DNA of 36,846 bases from Rubrivivax sp. (GTDB taxonomy: Bacteria > Pseudomonadota > Gammaproteobacteria > Burkholderiales > Burkholderiaceae_C), in the NCBI GenBank assembly GCA_030680415.1, contig JAUXVE010000071.1:1-36846 (forward strand). Direction: 5' to 3'. Each line of letters starts with the position of its first letter. The first letter of the stretch is position 1. Of this stretch, positions 7,469 through 14,844 are shown piece by piece. A model generated the notes under the pieces. That model made no database searches, was not told the DNA's origin, and was given only the letters and a program-made list of their open reading frames with translations. The position numbers and the translations under genes were made by a program.

Positions 7469-9130
7469 ATGTCTTCCGCCATTCAGAACGCAAGACTGCT
7501 CGAGCACTTCATCGTCAGAGGCTATCTTCACGATCTTCAGCAGCCCTGCCTGCATCTGCAACTGCAGCTTCGCCCGTTGAAGGCAGAGCTTGTCGATGTG
7601 ATCAGCAGGCTTGACCGAGCCCTGGACCGTCAGCTGATTCCCATGCCCGAGGGCATGCAGCCCCAGCTGATCCAGGTACAGCGTTCTGCTGAGTCATCGA
7701 GCCTGCCGCTGCAGACGCAAGTCTGGCCGTTCGTGGAGGCACTGAACCAGCTGCTGGTTCGATTGCAGGAAACAGCCGGTCTGCCCGTGGCCTGCGGCAT
7801 TCGCTGCGAGGGCATCGCCCCCGGTGAGTCCAGGGAGGCTTCGTTGCTCGCCGTGCTGGCCATACCCAGCCTGTCACCCGAAGTTGTCCGATCGTCTCTG
7901 CCTTGGGCCCTGGAACAGATCAGCGCCATCGCTTATGAAGAACAGGCGACACCTCCATCATCTCGGCCCGGCTGGCACGCAGCAAGGTGGCGGCCAACGC
8001 GCTGCTCAGGAGGGCCGGGTTGCCGGTGCCCCAGCAAGTGGTGGTGCGCAGCATTGAAGCGGCTCTCGCGCAGGCCAGGCTCATGGGCTACCCCGTGGTC
8101 GTCAAGCCCTCCGACCTCGATGGCGGCAAGGGCGTGTCGGCCGGCATCGAGGATGAAGACACCTTGCGCCGCAGCTACGCGCGTGCGGCCGCGCACAGCA
8201 AGAACCTCGTGCTGGAAAAGCACATCCCGGGCAACGATTTCCGCCTCGGCATCGTGCACGGCCAGTTGGCGTGGGCCACTTGGCGCGAGCCTGCAGGCGC
8301 AGGGACTTCACGCCGACAGCACGCTGGTGCCTGGGCACTTCGCACGATTCCGCCGTACCAGCAATATCTCGGCGGGAGGCACGCCCACCAACATGATGGG
8401 CAAGGTGCACCCGGACAACATTGCGTTGGCGGTTCGGGCTGCCGACATCCTGCGCCTGGATTTTGCAGGTATCGACCTGATCACCCCGGATGTGACGAAG
8501 TCCTGGCTGGAGATGGGGGGAGCCATCTGTGAGATCAACGGACAACCCCAGTTCAGCGTGATTGGCCCCCAGGCGCCGCGTCTTGCCATCCGGGGCCTGC
8601 TGCAAGGCGATGGACGCATGGCAATCGTGGTGGTGCTCACGGCCGAGCCCGCTCATGCTTTGATGCAGGCGGTGGACAACGCCTCGCTGAGCCGTGGTCT
8701 TGCCTTGGGCTGCAGCACCGAACTGGGCCTGTCCATAGGCGGTGCCGTCATTCGCTCCGGCAGGCAGTCCGCGTTCGAAGACGCACAGGCGCTGCTGCTC
8801 AATACCCAGGTGCAGGCCATCGCGGTCGTGACCGACGGCGCCGAGTGGCTGAGAACGGGTACTCCGTTCGATGCCTTGGACCTGCTGCTGGTGGCCGATG
8901 ACGCCATCCTGGAGGTGCGGCACGCGCTTCAGATGCGATGCAAAGGCGAGGTGTGGAAGTTGAAGGGCGGCCCAGCGCTCGATGGCGGTGATGTGGCCAG
9001 GCGACTGGCTGACTGGCTGGTGGCTTGCGATGCGCAGCACCGGTCCGCGGACCTGTGCGCCGACGAAGACCGCGCCTGGCAGGGCCGCTCGGCAGCAGCC
9101 TGGGCAGGCGGGCGCGAGAGCCCCCGGTGA
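7469..9130 (+). pseudogene. Cyanophycin-synthetase-like ATP-grasp gene, frameshifted and internally deleted
   Basis: Three pieces belong together. From ATG 7469 one frame encodes an N-terminal domain up to about 7940 (ending 'LEQISAIAYEEQ'). A second frame (about 7945-8290) reads 'SARLARSKVAANALLRRAGL', then the ATP-grasp loop 'GYPVVVKPSDLDGGKGVSAG' and ends at 'HGQLAWATWREPAG'. The first frame resumes at about 8285 with 'LQAQGLHADSTLVPG', 'NISAGGTP', 'HPDNIALAV' and 'GGAICEINGQPQ', the metal- and ATP-binding part. CphA proteins carry roughly 40 residues between 'REPA' and 'GG.LDS', which are absent here. The first break fits loss of one G at CAGG(G)CGAC near 7944. A C-terminal 160-residue domain follows, not the Mur-ligase domain of classic CphA. 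Substrate is unknown and the gene looks inactive. Confidence 0.75.
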
Positions 9131-9190
9131 GTCCGGAACATGCCCACGGTCTATTGAAGTCGGGTCGTCACCTCCGGTGAGGAGCGGGCG

Positions 9191-9215
9191 ACGGCGGCGC
9201 CTGGCACGCCGCCGT
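9191..9215. terminator. Strong GC hairpin between convergent genes
   Basis: A perfect 9-bp stem (ACGGCGGCG / CGCCGCCGT) closes a 7-base loop, with a further imperfect outer stem GCGGGCG / CGCCCGC on either side. It sits in the gap between the plus-strand ATP-grasp remnant and the minus-strand acyltransferase, the place expected for a bidirectional terminator. There is no clear T tract, so intrinsic termination is not certain. Confidence 0.45.
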
Positions 9216-9248
9216 GGCCTTCGCCCGCGCGGCGGCCAACCATCCTTG

Positions 9249-10016
9249 TCATTGCAGGGTGTGGACCAGGCGCTCGAGCAGGCCCTTGCACTCCGGATGC
9301 AGGTTGCTGAGCAACTCCTCGCGCGTGATGCGGAACGGTGCGCGGCGGCCCCGGTAGGTGATCACGTCGCCGACCTGGTTGAAGGGAATGCCGGCGCCGC
9401 CGAGCAGCCGGGCCAGCCGTGGTTCCATCACCACCAGCGCCTGCTCGAGCCCGGCGTTCAGCGCCAACGCCGACGCCGACAGGAACAGGCCCATCGCCAC
9501 CAGCGGATAGCGACGTACACCGCCGTAGTAGATCTCGCAGGCCTGCGCGTCTGCGGCTGCCGGTGACGAATCGCCCCCGTCATTGCGCCGGCGGCGGAAA
9601 TCCTGGTGCACCGCCAGCCGCGAGATCTCGCCCATGCGATCGCGGGCGAGATGCACCTGATCGATGAACTGCGGATCCAGCTTTCCGCTGCACAGTTGCT
9701 CGAACGGGAAGCGCAGGTCCACCGTGCGCTCGTTGGTGATCAGGCGCACACAGCCGGCGGCGCGACCCGAGGCACGGTGGCGTATCAACGCAAAGCTCGA
9801 GTCCTTGTCGTACGCGTCGCGTTCCTCGCCGTCGGGGAAGGCGCTGGGCGCCTCATAGCCGTGCTCCTCGCAATACACGGCAAAGCGCAGACGGAACACC
9901 TCCCGGCGCGTGGCCTCGTCGGTGGCGGGCAAGGCTTCGAAGAAGCGGTCGAAGTGGGATGCCAGATTGAACGTGCACGTCATGGTCTGGGCTTTCAGCC
10001 TTTGATTCGAGCGCAT
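9249..10016 (-). CDS. PEP-CTERM/exosortase-associated acyltransferase (LuxI-fold N-acyl amino acid synthase-like)
   Basis: This 255-residue protein matches, from memory, the family annotated as PEP-CTERM/exosortase system-associated acyltransferase (TIGR03694), a relative of LuxI-type autoinducer synthases in the GNAT fold. Supporting segments are 'VFRLRFAVYCEEHGYE' near residue 42, 'DAYDKDSSFALIRHRASG' near 70, 'GCVRLITN', 'MGEISRLAVHQDFRRRR' near 128 and 'YYGGVRRYPLVAMGLFLSAS' near 165. The R-x-x-V/F-x6-E and E-I-S-R-L elements correspond to catalytic-site positions in LuxI relatives. ATG 10016 has GAGGT about seven bases upstream. Exosortase and its sorting targets are not in the window, but an EpsD-like gene is at 17161. 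Inverted repeats upstream may regulate it. The acyl product is unknown. Confidence 0.85.
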   Translation of the reverse strand: MRSNQRLKAQTMTCTFNLASHFDRFFEALPATDEATRREVFRLRFAVYCEEHGYEAPSAFPDGEERDAYDKDSSFALIRHRASGRAAGCVRLITNERTVDLRFPFEQLCSGKLDPQFIDQVHLARDRMGEISRLAVHQDFRRRRNDGGDSSPAAADAQACEIYYGGVRRYPLVAMGLFLSASALALNAGLEQALVVMEPRLARLLGGAGIPFNQVGDVITYRGRRAPFRITREELLSNLHPECKGLLERLVHTLQ

Positions 10017-10049
10017 GGCGTGACCTCATGGACGATGTCACGCCGGCTC

Positions 10050-10096
10050 GTCTGCAGCGCTCGGCTTGCAGACCTCGTACTGTAGCCAGCGTACAG
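10050..10096. promoter_or_regulatory. Two adjacent dyads upstream of the acyltransferase gene
   Basis: GTCTGCA (10050-10056) pairs with TGCAGAC (10067-10073). CTGTA (10080-10084) pairs with TACAG (10092-10096) around GCCAGCG. The second resembles a lux box (CTGTAG..CGTACAG), except that its centre is one base longer than the classic 16-base core. Both lie 35-80 bases upstream of the acyltransferase start, where operator sites are expected. Binding protein and function are inference. Confidence 0.4.
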
Positions 10097-10319
10097 CGTT
10101 CCCACGACGCAATGAGGCCGCGCATCGCGCGCGGTTGTTTCAAGTTGTTGCTCGACGCGAGGACGACGGCAGCGACGAGCCAGGCGATGGCCGTATCGCT
10201 GCCTGGCTGCGCGCCCAGCGCCCCAAGGCACCTGACCTACACGGTGGACCTGCCGCGCCGCAGCCTGGCGGCGTCAACCCCTGGCCGGCGCTGCCATGCC
10301 TGCGATCGATGCGGTCTGC

Positions 10320-10526
10320 CTATCGCCTCTTCGCCGGCATGCGCCTTCGAGCGACAACCGGCCGTCTCGCATTGCGTCGCATGCCGAAGGTCAGCGCCGC
10401 GGCGGCAAAGAACAGCAGCGCGCTCAGCTTGACTGCGAACGACTCGCCGAGCCCCCACAGACATGCACAGCCGCAGACCAGGTACAGCAGGGGCAGGCGT
10501 TCGTACAGCCACTCGGGAATCCACAT
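10320..10526 (-). CDS. Small two-helix membrane protein
   Basis: This 68-residue protein starts 'MWIPEWLYERLPLLYLVCG' and has two hydrophobic helices (about 11-28 and 32-48), followed by a very basic tail 'RRNARRPVVARRRMPAKRR' that should sit in the cytoplasm. GAGGAG lies about eight bases before ATG 10526, so the much longer open frame upstream is not used. It precedes the acyltransferase on the same strand but is separated by about 300 bases carrying the dyads, so the two may be transcribed separately. No family is recognised with confidence. Small proteins of this type occur near exosortase loci, which is only suggestive. Confidence 0.65.
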   Translation of the reverse strand: MWIPEWLYERLPLLYLVCGCACLWGLGESFAVKLSALLFFAAAALTFGMRRNARRPVVARRRMPAKRR

Positions 10527-10653
10527 GACGCATCTCCTCGCTGCGGATGCACGGCCTGTTGCCGTGATCTTTTGGCGTTGCCGCAGCTTCACGGTGACGC
10601 ACGCGTAACGGAACCCCGCGAATGCTGGGGTTGACATGGAGAACGCGGGCAAA

Positions 10654-10911
10654 ATGAACGCTTTACACGCCGACATGAACATGACCCGACCGCCGCCATT
10701 GAACCGGACCGTCGCATCCACCCTCGCGGGTTTGCTCGCGGCGCTGGCGCTGAGTGGCTGTGGCGCCGAAGTGGTGGGTGGTGCGGCTGCGGTCGGTGCC
10801 ATGCAGGCCAGGCAGGTCAAGCAGGCCCAGGCGCAGCAGGCACAGGTGCTCGACCAGCTCAAGGCGGCACAGGAAGCCGCGGCTGCGCGTGCGGCGAGCG
10901 CGGCCGACTAG
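10654..10911 (+). CDS. Small lipoprotein, Ala/Gln-rich
   Basis: A type II signal peptide is clear, 'TVASTLAGLLAALALSGCG', with lipobox L-S-G-C. The mature part is about 55 residues, starting 'GAEVVGGAAAVGAMQARQ', then a helical Gln/Ala stretch 'VKQAQAQQAQVLDQLKAAQE' likely to form a coiled coil. The start is uncertain: in-frame ATGs occur at 10636, 10654, 10675 and 10681. I list 10654 because GGAGA lies upstream, although 10675/10681 would give a more usual signal-peptide length. A TTGACA at 10631-10636 may be its -35 element, which argues against 10636. It resembles small entericidin-like or Lpp-like envelope lipoproteins only in general character. Confidence 0.65.
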   Translation: MNALHADMNMTRPPPLNRTVASTLAGLLAALALSGCGAEVVGGAAAVGAMQARQVKQAQAQQAQVLDQLKAAQEAAAARAASAAD

Positions 10912-10979
10912 TTCGAGCCCCGGCGCTGGTGCCGATCGACACTCGTGTTGCGTTTCACCGAGACCCGGATCCTTCAGTC

Positions 10980-12803
10980 ATGACCACAGTCGCCGACCTC
11001 ACGACCGTTCACTACTCTGGCGACCTGCGCGCCGACGCGCTGCTGGAGCAGATGGCCGACTGGAACTTCCTGTTGCCCGCCCGCACGACGCTGTACTACA
11101 CCTTCGACCTCAGCGTCATCGAAGAGGCGACCGCGCCTGTCTTGACCGCGTTCAATGCCGTCCAACAGGCGGCCGCAATGCAGATCCTGGACTACGTGTC
11201 GAGCGTCTGCGGCATCGTATTCGTGGCCACCCCGTCGGGCGCCGAGGCGGATCTGCACTTCGGTGCCTGCGACATCGCGGGAGACAAATTGACCGGGCTG
11301 GCGACTACGCGCGAGAGCTGGTCCACCTCCGATGGCACCGTGACCCTCTATTCCGCCGAAGCGTTCATCTACCTGGACAACGCCGAGTTTGAGTTGACCA
11401 ATGTCAACCCCACCGCGGGGTCGAGCGGCTACCAGATCCTGCTGCACGAGATCGGCCATGCCCTGGGGCTGGGGCACCCGTTCGACGGGCAATACCTCCT
11501 GCCGGCAGACGAGGACAACACCGACAACACGGTGATGTCCTACATCTGGGTGGGAGAGAACAAGACGACGTTCCAGGCCTACGACCTGCTGGCGCTGCGC
11601 TGGATCTACGGCGAAGACGGCCTGCGCGGCAACTACGGCTTGAATTCGATCTACGGGCCGTCCTTGGAAGGCGACACCACGGCACCGACCGTGGCCACGT
11701 TCAGCCCGGCCGACGAGGCAAGCGGTGTCGCGCCCGGCAGCGACATCGTGGTCACTTTCAGCGAAGCGGTGCGGCGGGGTACGGGCAACATCACGCTGAA
11801 GACCGCTGCGGGCCAGGTGGTGGAGGCCTTCGACGCTGCCACCAGCGCGAATCTGAGCATCTCCGACAGGTCGCTGACCATCGACCCCACGCTCGATCTG
11901 ATTCCGGGCATGGGCTACGTAGTCGAAATCGCTGCCGGGGCGGTGCGTGACCTCGCCGGCAACGACTATGCCGGCACCGCGAGCTACAACTTCGAGACGG
12001 TCGCGAACGAGGTGACCGGCACGGCGCAGGCCGATGAGCTGACCGGCACGGTCGGCAGGGACACGATGGCGGGGCTGGCGGGCAACGACACGCTCACCGG
12101 CCTGGGTGGCAACGACGACCTGGACGGCGGCGCGGGCATCGACGTCGCCGTCTACAGCGGTCAACGCGCGGCCTACGGCGTGCTCAAGACCGCTGGCGGC
12201 TGGAGCGTGATCGACAACGTCGGTGCCGACGGCAATGACGGTCTCACCGGCATCGAGCGGCTGCAGTTCTCGGACGCCCGGCTGGCGCTGGACCTGGATG
12301 GCAACGCCGGCAGCGTGGCCAGACTGCTGGGCGCCCTGTTCGGTGCCCAGGCCATGGAAGACAGCGTCCTGGTCGGCCAATACCTCAGTCTGCTGGACAA
12401 CGGCGCCAGCGATGAGCAGATTGCAGCCGTGGCGGTGGCGTCGGAGCGCTTTGCCCAGCTGGCCGGTTCGCACGGCAACACCGACTTCGTTCGCCTGGTC
12501 TACACGAACGTGTTTGGCGTCGCGCCGAGTGCTGCCGAGCTGGCCACCTATGTGCCCCTGCTCGACGGAGGCGCTCTGACCCAGGCCGCACTGGCGTTGC
12601 TGGCTGCGCACACAGCGCAGAACGCGGCTCGCATCGACTTCGGCGGCCTGAGTCAAAACGGCCTGGCCTACACCCTTGCCGCGCCCGGCACCGTGCAGTT
12701 CGGCACCGGCGGCCCGGACGTGCTCACAGGCACCGTGGGTGATGACCATCTCTACGGCCTGGCGGGCAACGACACCTTGACGATGCCGTTCAGGCTGTTG
12801 TAG
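10980..12803 (+). CDS. Serralysin-type M10 metalloprotease with RTX repeats and DUF4214-like domain (interrupted by stop)
   Basis: The product is a predicted type I-secreted zinc protease with no Sec signal peptide. The catalytic motif is 'LLHEIGHALGLGHPF' near residue 155 (HExxHxxGxxH), followed by a Met-turn 'NTVMSYIW' near 185. A bacterial Ig-like domain (SbsA/Big_5 type, 'DTTAPTVATFSPADEASGV') spans about 235-342. RTX-like Ca-binding repeats 'GLAGNDTLTGLGGNDDLDGG' come next. A region about 440-570 resembles DUF4214 ('FVRLVYTNVFGVAPSAAEL'), and a second RTX repeat begins at 'GTVGDDHLYGLAGNDTLT'. There the frame runs into TAG at 12801 inside an inserted segment, and the rest continues in the same frame downstream. 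I prefer ATG 10980 (MTTVADLTTVHYSG). GTG 10929 is an alternative. Neither has a strong ribosome site. Confidence 0.82.
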   Translation: MTTVADLTTVHYSGDLRADALLEQMADWNFLLPARTTLYYTFDLSVIEEATAPVLTAFNAVQQAAAMQILDYVSSVCGIVFVATPSGAEADLHFGACDIAGDKLTGLATTRESWSTSDGTVTLYSAEAFIYLDNAEFELTNVNPTAGSSGYQILLHEIGHALGLGHPFDGQYLLPADEDNTDNTVMSYIWVGENKTTFQAYDLLALRWIYGEDGLRGNYGLNSIYGPSLEGDTTAPTVATFSPADEASGVAPGSDIVVTFSEAVRRGTGNITLKTAAGQVVEAFDAATSANLSISDRSLTIDPTLDLIPGMGYVVEIAAGAVRDLAGNDYAGTASYNFETVANEVTGTAQADELTGTVGRDTMAGLAGNDTLTGLGGNDDLDGGAGIDVAVYSGQRAAYGVLKTAGGWSVIDNVGADGNDGLTGIERLQFSDARLALDLDGNAGSVARLLGALFGAQAMEDSVLVGQYLSLLDNGASDEQIAAVAVASERFAQLAGSHGNTDFVRLVYTNVFGVAPSAAELATYVPLLDGGALTQAALALLAAHTAQNAARIDFGGLSQNGLAYTLAAPGTVQFGTGGPDVLTGTVGDDHLYGLAGNDTLTMPFRLL

Positions 12804-12854
12804 TCGCCGCTGGCGGCCCATCTCTACGGCCTGGCGGGCAACGACACCTTGACG
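12746..12854 (+). repeat. 37-bp direct duplication flanking a 35-bp foreign segment with an in-frame TAG
   Basis: The same 37 bases (beginning CCATCTCTACGG, ending ACCTTGACG) occur at 12746-12782 and 12818-12854, 72 bases apart. The 35 bases between them match neither flank and carry TAG at 12801. Since 72 is 24 codons, removing one copy plus the spacer gives an uninterrupted RTX repeat running 'LAGNDTLTGGPGNDSIEG'. Either a real duplication/insertion or an assembly error explains it. Confidence 0.85.
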
Positions 12855-13436
12855 GGCGGGCCGGGCAATGACTCGATCGAAGGCGCGGCCGGCACGGACC
12901 TCGTTGTCTTTGGCGGCCTGCGGGCCGGCTTCACCCTTGCCAAAGGCGGCGCCGGCTGGACCGTCACCGACACCACGGCCGTGGAGGGCACGGACCAGCT
13001 GAGCGGCATCGAGCGGCTGCAGTTCGCCGACGTGAACGTGGCGCTGGACCTCGATGGCGGCGCGGGCACCGTGGCCAAGATCCTGGGCGCGGTGTTCGGC
13101 AAGGACTGGGTGTCCAACGAGGTCTACGCAGGCATCGGCCTCTACTACATCGATGCCGGCATGAGCTACGAGACCCTGATGCAGCTGGCCATCGATGCCC
13201 GGCTCGGCGCAGGCGCCAGCCACCGGGCGATCGTGGACCTCCTGTACACCAACGTCATCGGCTCTGCGCCCTCGAACGACGAGGCGGCCGAATTCGTCAG
13301 CCTGCTCGACAGCCACGCGTTCACGGTGGCCGGCCTGGGCGTGTACGCGGCCGACACGGACTTCAACAAGGTCAATGTCGACCTCGTCGGTCTGGCCCAG
13401 ACGGGCCTGGAGTACGTTGCGTACTTCGAGGGCTGA
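12849..13436 (+). CDS. C-terminal part of the split M10/RTX protease
   Basis: This frame is the same as that of the protease upstream and is separated from it only by the TAG at 12801. It contains the end of an RTX repeat ('GGPGNDSIEGAAGTDLVVFG'), a second copy of the 'GIERLQFADVNVALDLDG' linker already present in the first part, and a second DUF4214-like region ('IVDLLYTNVIGSAPSNDEA'). It ends near 'LVGLAQTGLEYVAYFEG', the region that in RTX proteins carries the type I secretion signal. Only a TTG at 12849 is available as a start and it has no ribosome site, so separate translation is doubtful. If the interruption is real, the upstream half loses its secretion signal. Confidence 0.7.
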   Translation: MTGGPGNDSIEGAAGTDLVVFGGLRAGFTLAKGGAGWTVTDTTAVEGTDQLSGIERLQFADVNVALDLDGGAGTVAKILGAVFGKDWVSNEVYAGIGLYYIDAGMSYETLMQLAIDARLGAGASHRAIVDLLYTNVIGSAPSNDEAAEFVSLLDSHAFTVAGLGVYAADTDFNKVNVDLVGLAQTGLEYVAYFEG

Positions 13437-13484
13437 CATCGGCCCGCTGCCGCAGGTCTGAAGGCGACTGCTCCGAGGGCGGGC

Positions 13485-14276
13485 CTACTTCGCGGCCTGG
13501 GTCACCTGGCCCGGCTTGAATGCCGTGTATTCCGAGAAGATGCCCAGTTCGACGTAGCGCCGCACGCGGCGAAAGCCCGCTGCGCGCAGCGCGTCCAGCA
13601 CGGCTTCGGGTGGCACGCAGGCTTCGATGGTGTCCCAGTAGTAGCGCCACAGTTCCGAGGTCTGGTGCCGCCGGGCCACGACGCGGGCGACGGTCGGCAC
13701 CACGGCGCGCATGTAGGTCTTGAGAGCCAGGGTGGCCAGGCGGCCCTGCGGCCGGGTGATTTCCAGCACCAGCAGGCGGCCGCCCGGACGCAGCACGCGA
13801 TGGAATTCGGCAAACGCTGCCGACAGGTCGGCCAGGTGGCGCAGCGCGTAGCCCATGCTCACGAAGTCGAAGCTGGCGTCGGCGCAAGGCAGGGCTTCGG
13901 CACGGCCGCTCAGCAACTGCACGCCGGGCAGCTTGACCTGGTCCATCATGCCCGGGCTCGGGTCCACGCCCACCAGCTTGCCCGTCGGCCCGATGATCTT
14001 CAGCGCCTCCCGCGCCACCAGCCCGGTGCCGATGCCCACGTCCAGCACCTGGGCGCCGGCCTTCAACCTGGCGCGTTGCAGGGCCCGGCCACGGTACCAG
14101 GCACCGGAGCCAAAGGCCAACACCTTCTCGACGCGGTCATAGTCCGCCGCCGTGTCGTCGAAGATGCGGCGCACGAAGCGGTGGCGTTCGGGCTCGTCGG
14201 CGTAGTAGTCGGTTAGCGGCTCGTGGGGCGGCAGCACCACGGCGTGCGGGCGTTCTGGCGTGGAGGGGTGGGTCAT
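13485..14276 (-). CDS. UbiE-like class I SAM-dependent methyltransferase
   Basis: This 263-residue protein has the Rossmann methyltransferase core. Motif I is 'VLDVGIGTGLVAREA' near residue 77, the acidic loop end is 'LVGVDPSPGMM' near 100, 'DFVSMGYALRHLADL' marks motif II, and 'VLRPGGRLLVLEITRPQGR' marks motif III. The N-terminus 'RFVRRIFDDTAADYDRVEKV' resembles the UbiE/COQ5 entry. The sequence differs from the usual ubiquinone UbiE, and the ubiJ-ubiB pair lies 12 kb away, so a ubiquinone role is not assumed. It lies downstream of a GT2 remnant and a GT9 fusion on the same strand, so methylation of a glycan or lipid is a reasonable alternative. The start is ATG 14276. Confidence 0.8.
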   Translation of the reverse strand: MTHPSTPERPHAVVLPPHEPLTDYYADEPERHRFVRRIFDDTAADYDRVEKVLAFGSGAWYRGRALQRARLKAGAQVLDVGIGTGLVAREALKIIGPTGKLVGVDPSPGMMDQVKLPGVQLLSGRAEALPCADASFDFVSMGYALRHLADLSAAFAEFHRVLRPGGRLLVLEITRPQGRLATLALKTYMRAVVPTVARVVARRHQTSELWRYYWDTIEACVPPEAVLDALRAAGFRRVRRYVELGIFSEYTAFKPGQVTQAAK

Positions 14277-14370
14277 GTTGGGCGCGCCGGACCTGGCCGC
14301 GGCGTCGGATAAACAGGTGGGAACTTGTCAAAGCATAGTCCCGCTGGCGCGGACCGCCTTCAGTCTGCCC

Positions 14371-14760
14371 TCACACCGGTCTCACCCTCGAGGTCCGGCG
14401 CTCGCGCGACCTCGGCGCCGACCCACCGCCGCGAACTGGCAGGCCTCGTGTGGCGTCATCGGCACCGGCTGGCACAGCCCCCTCATCGTCGGAATCAATC
14501 AGCGCCAGATGCGGCGCGCGGGTCGCCAGCAAGCCCGCACTGCGTGCATTGCTGGTGCGCAGCCGGATCGGCACGCGTATGACCCGAACGCGTTCGTCGC
14601 GGCAGGCATCGTCGATCGCTTGCACCGGGGCCGAAACGCCGTCGAGCACCGCCAGCACTTCGAAGTCGGCGAAATCCTGCGCCGGCACCGACGCCTGTGC
14701 CTGGGCCAGGAACGCCTTGCTGGCACCGACCGTGAAAATCACCGGGTTCTTTGGGTTCAT
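14371..14760 (-). pseudogene. Truncated GT2 glycosyltransferase (N-terminal part only)
   Basis: From ATG 14760 the frame encodes the start of a family 2 glycosyltransferase: 'NPVIFTVGASKAFLAQAQAS', 'FEVLAVLDGVSAPVQAID', 'RVIRVPIRLRTSNARSAGLL' and the donor/metal motif 'LALIDSDDE' near residue 90. The acceptor half that should follow, about 150 residues or more, is missing. After the DxD-like motif the sequence becomes unrelated ('GAVPAGADDATRG') and stops at 14371. No continuation was found in the other minus-strand frames, so a deletion is more likely than a simple frameshift. It sits between the GT9 fusion and the methyltransferase in the same direction, suggesting a decayed glycan-assembly operon. 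Confidence 0.6.
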
Positions 14761-14844
14761 GGGGCATCGCTGTTGTTCGTCGGGGTTCCCGACGGTTCCG
14801 CCATCAGGATGCCATACAGGGCGGCCTGGTGCGGCTGGCTGCTG

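Noticed and set aside
10974..13439. Long antisense frame of over 800 codons opposite the metalloprotease
   Set aside because: It mirrors the RTX/M10 gene, has no recognisable domains, and long antisense frames are expected in such GC-rich DNA.
13485..14276. Ubiquinone ubiE
   Set aside because: It has the methyltransferase core, but sequence and position do not match the ubiE normally beside ubiJ-ubiB, so only UbiE-like is claimed.
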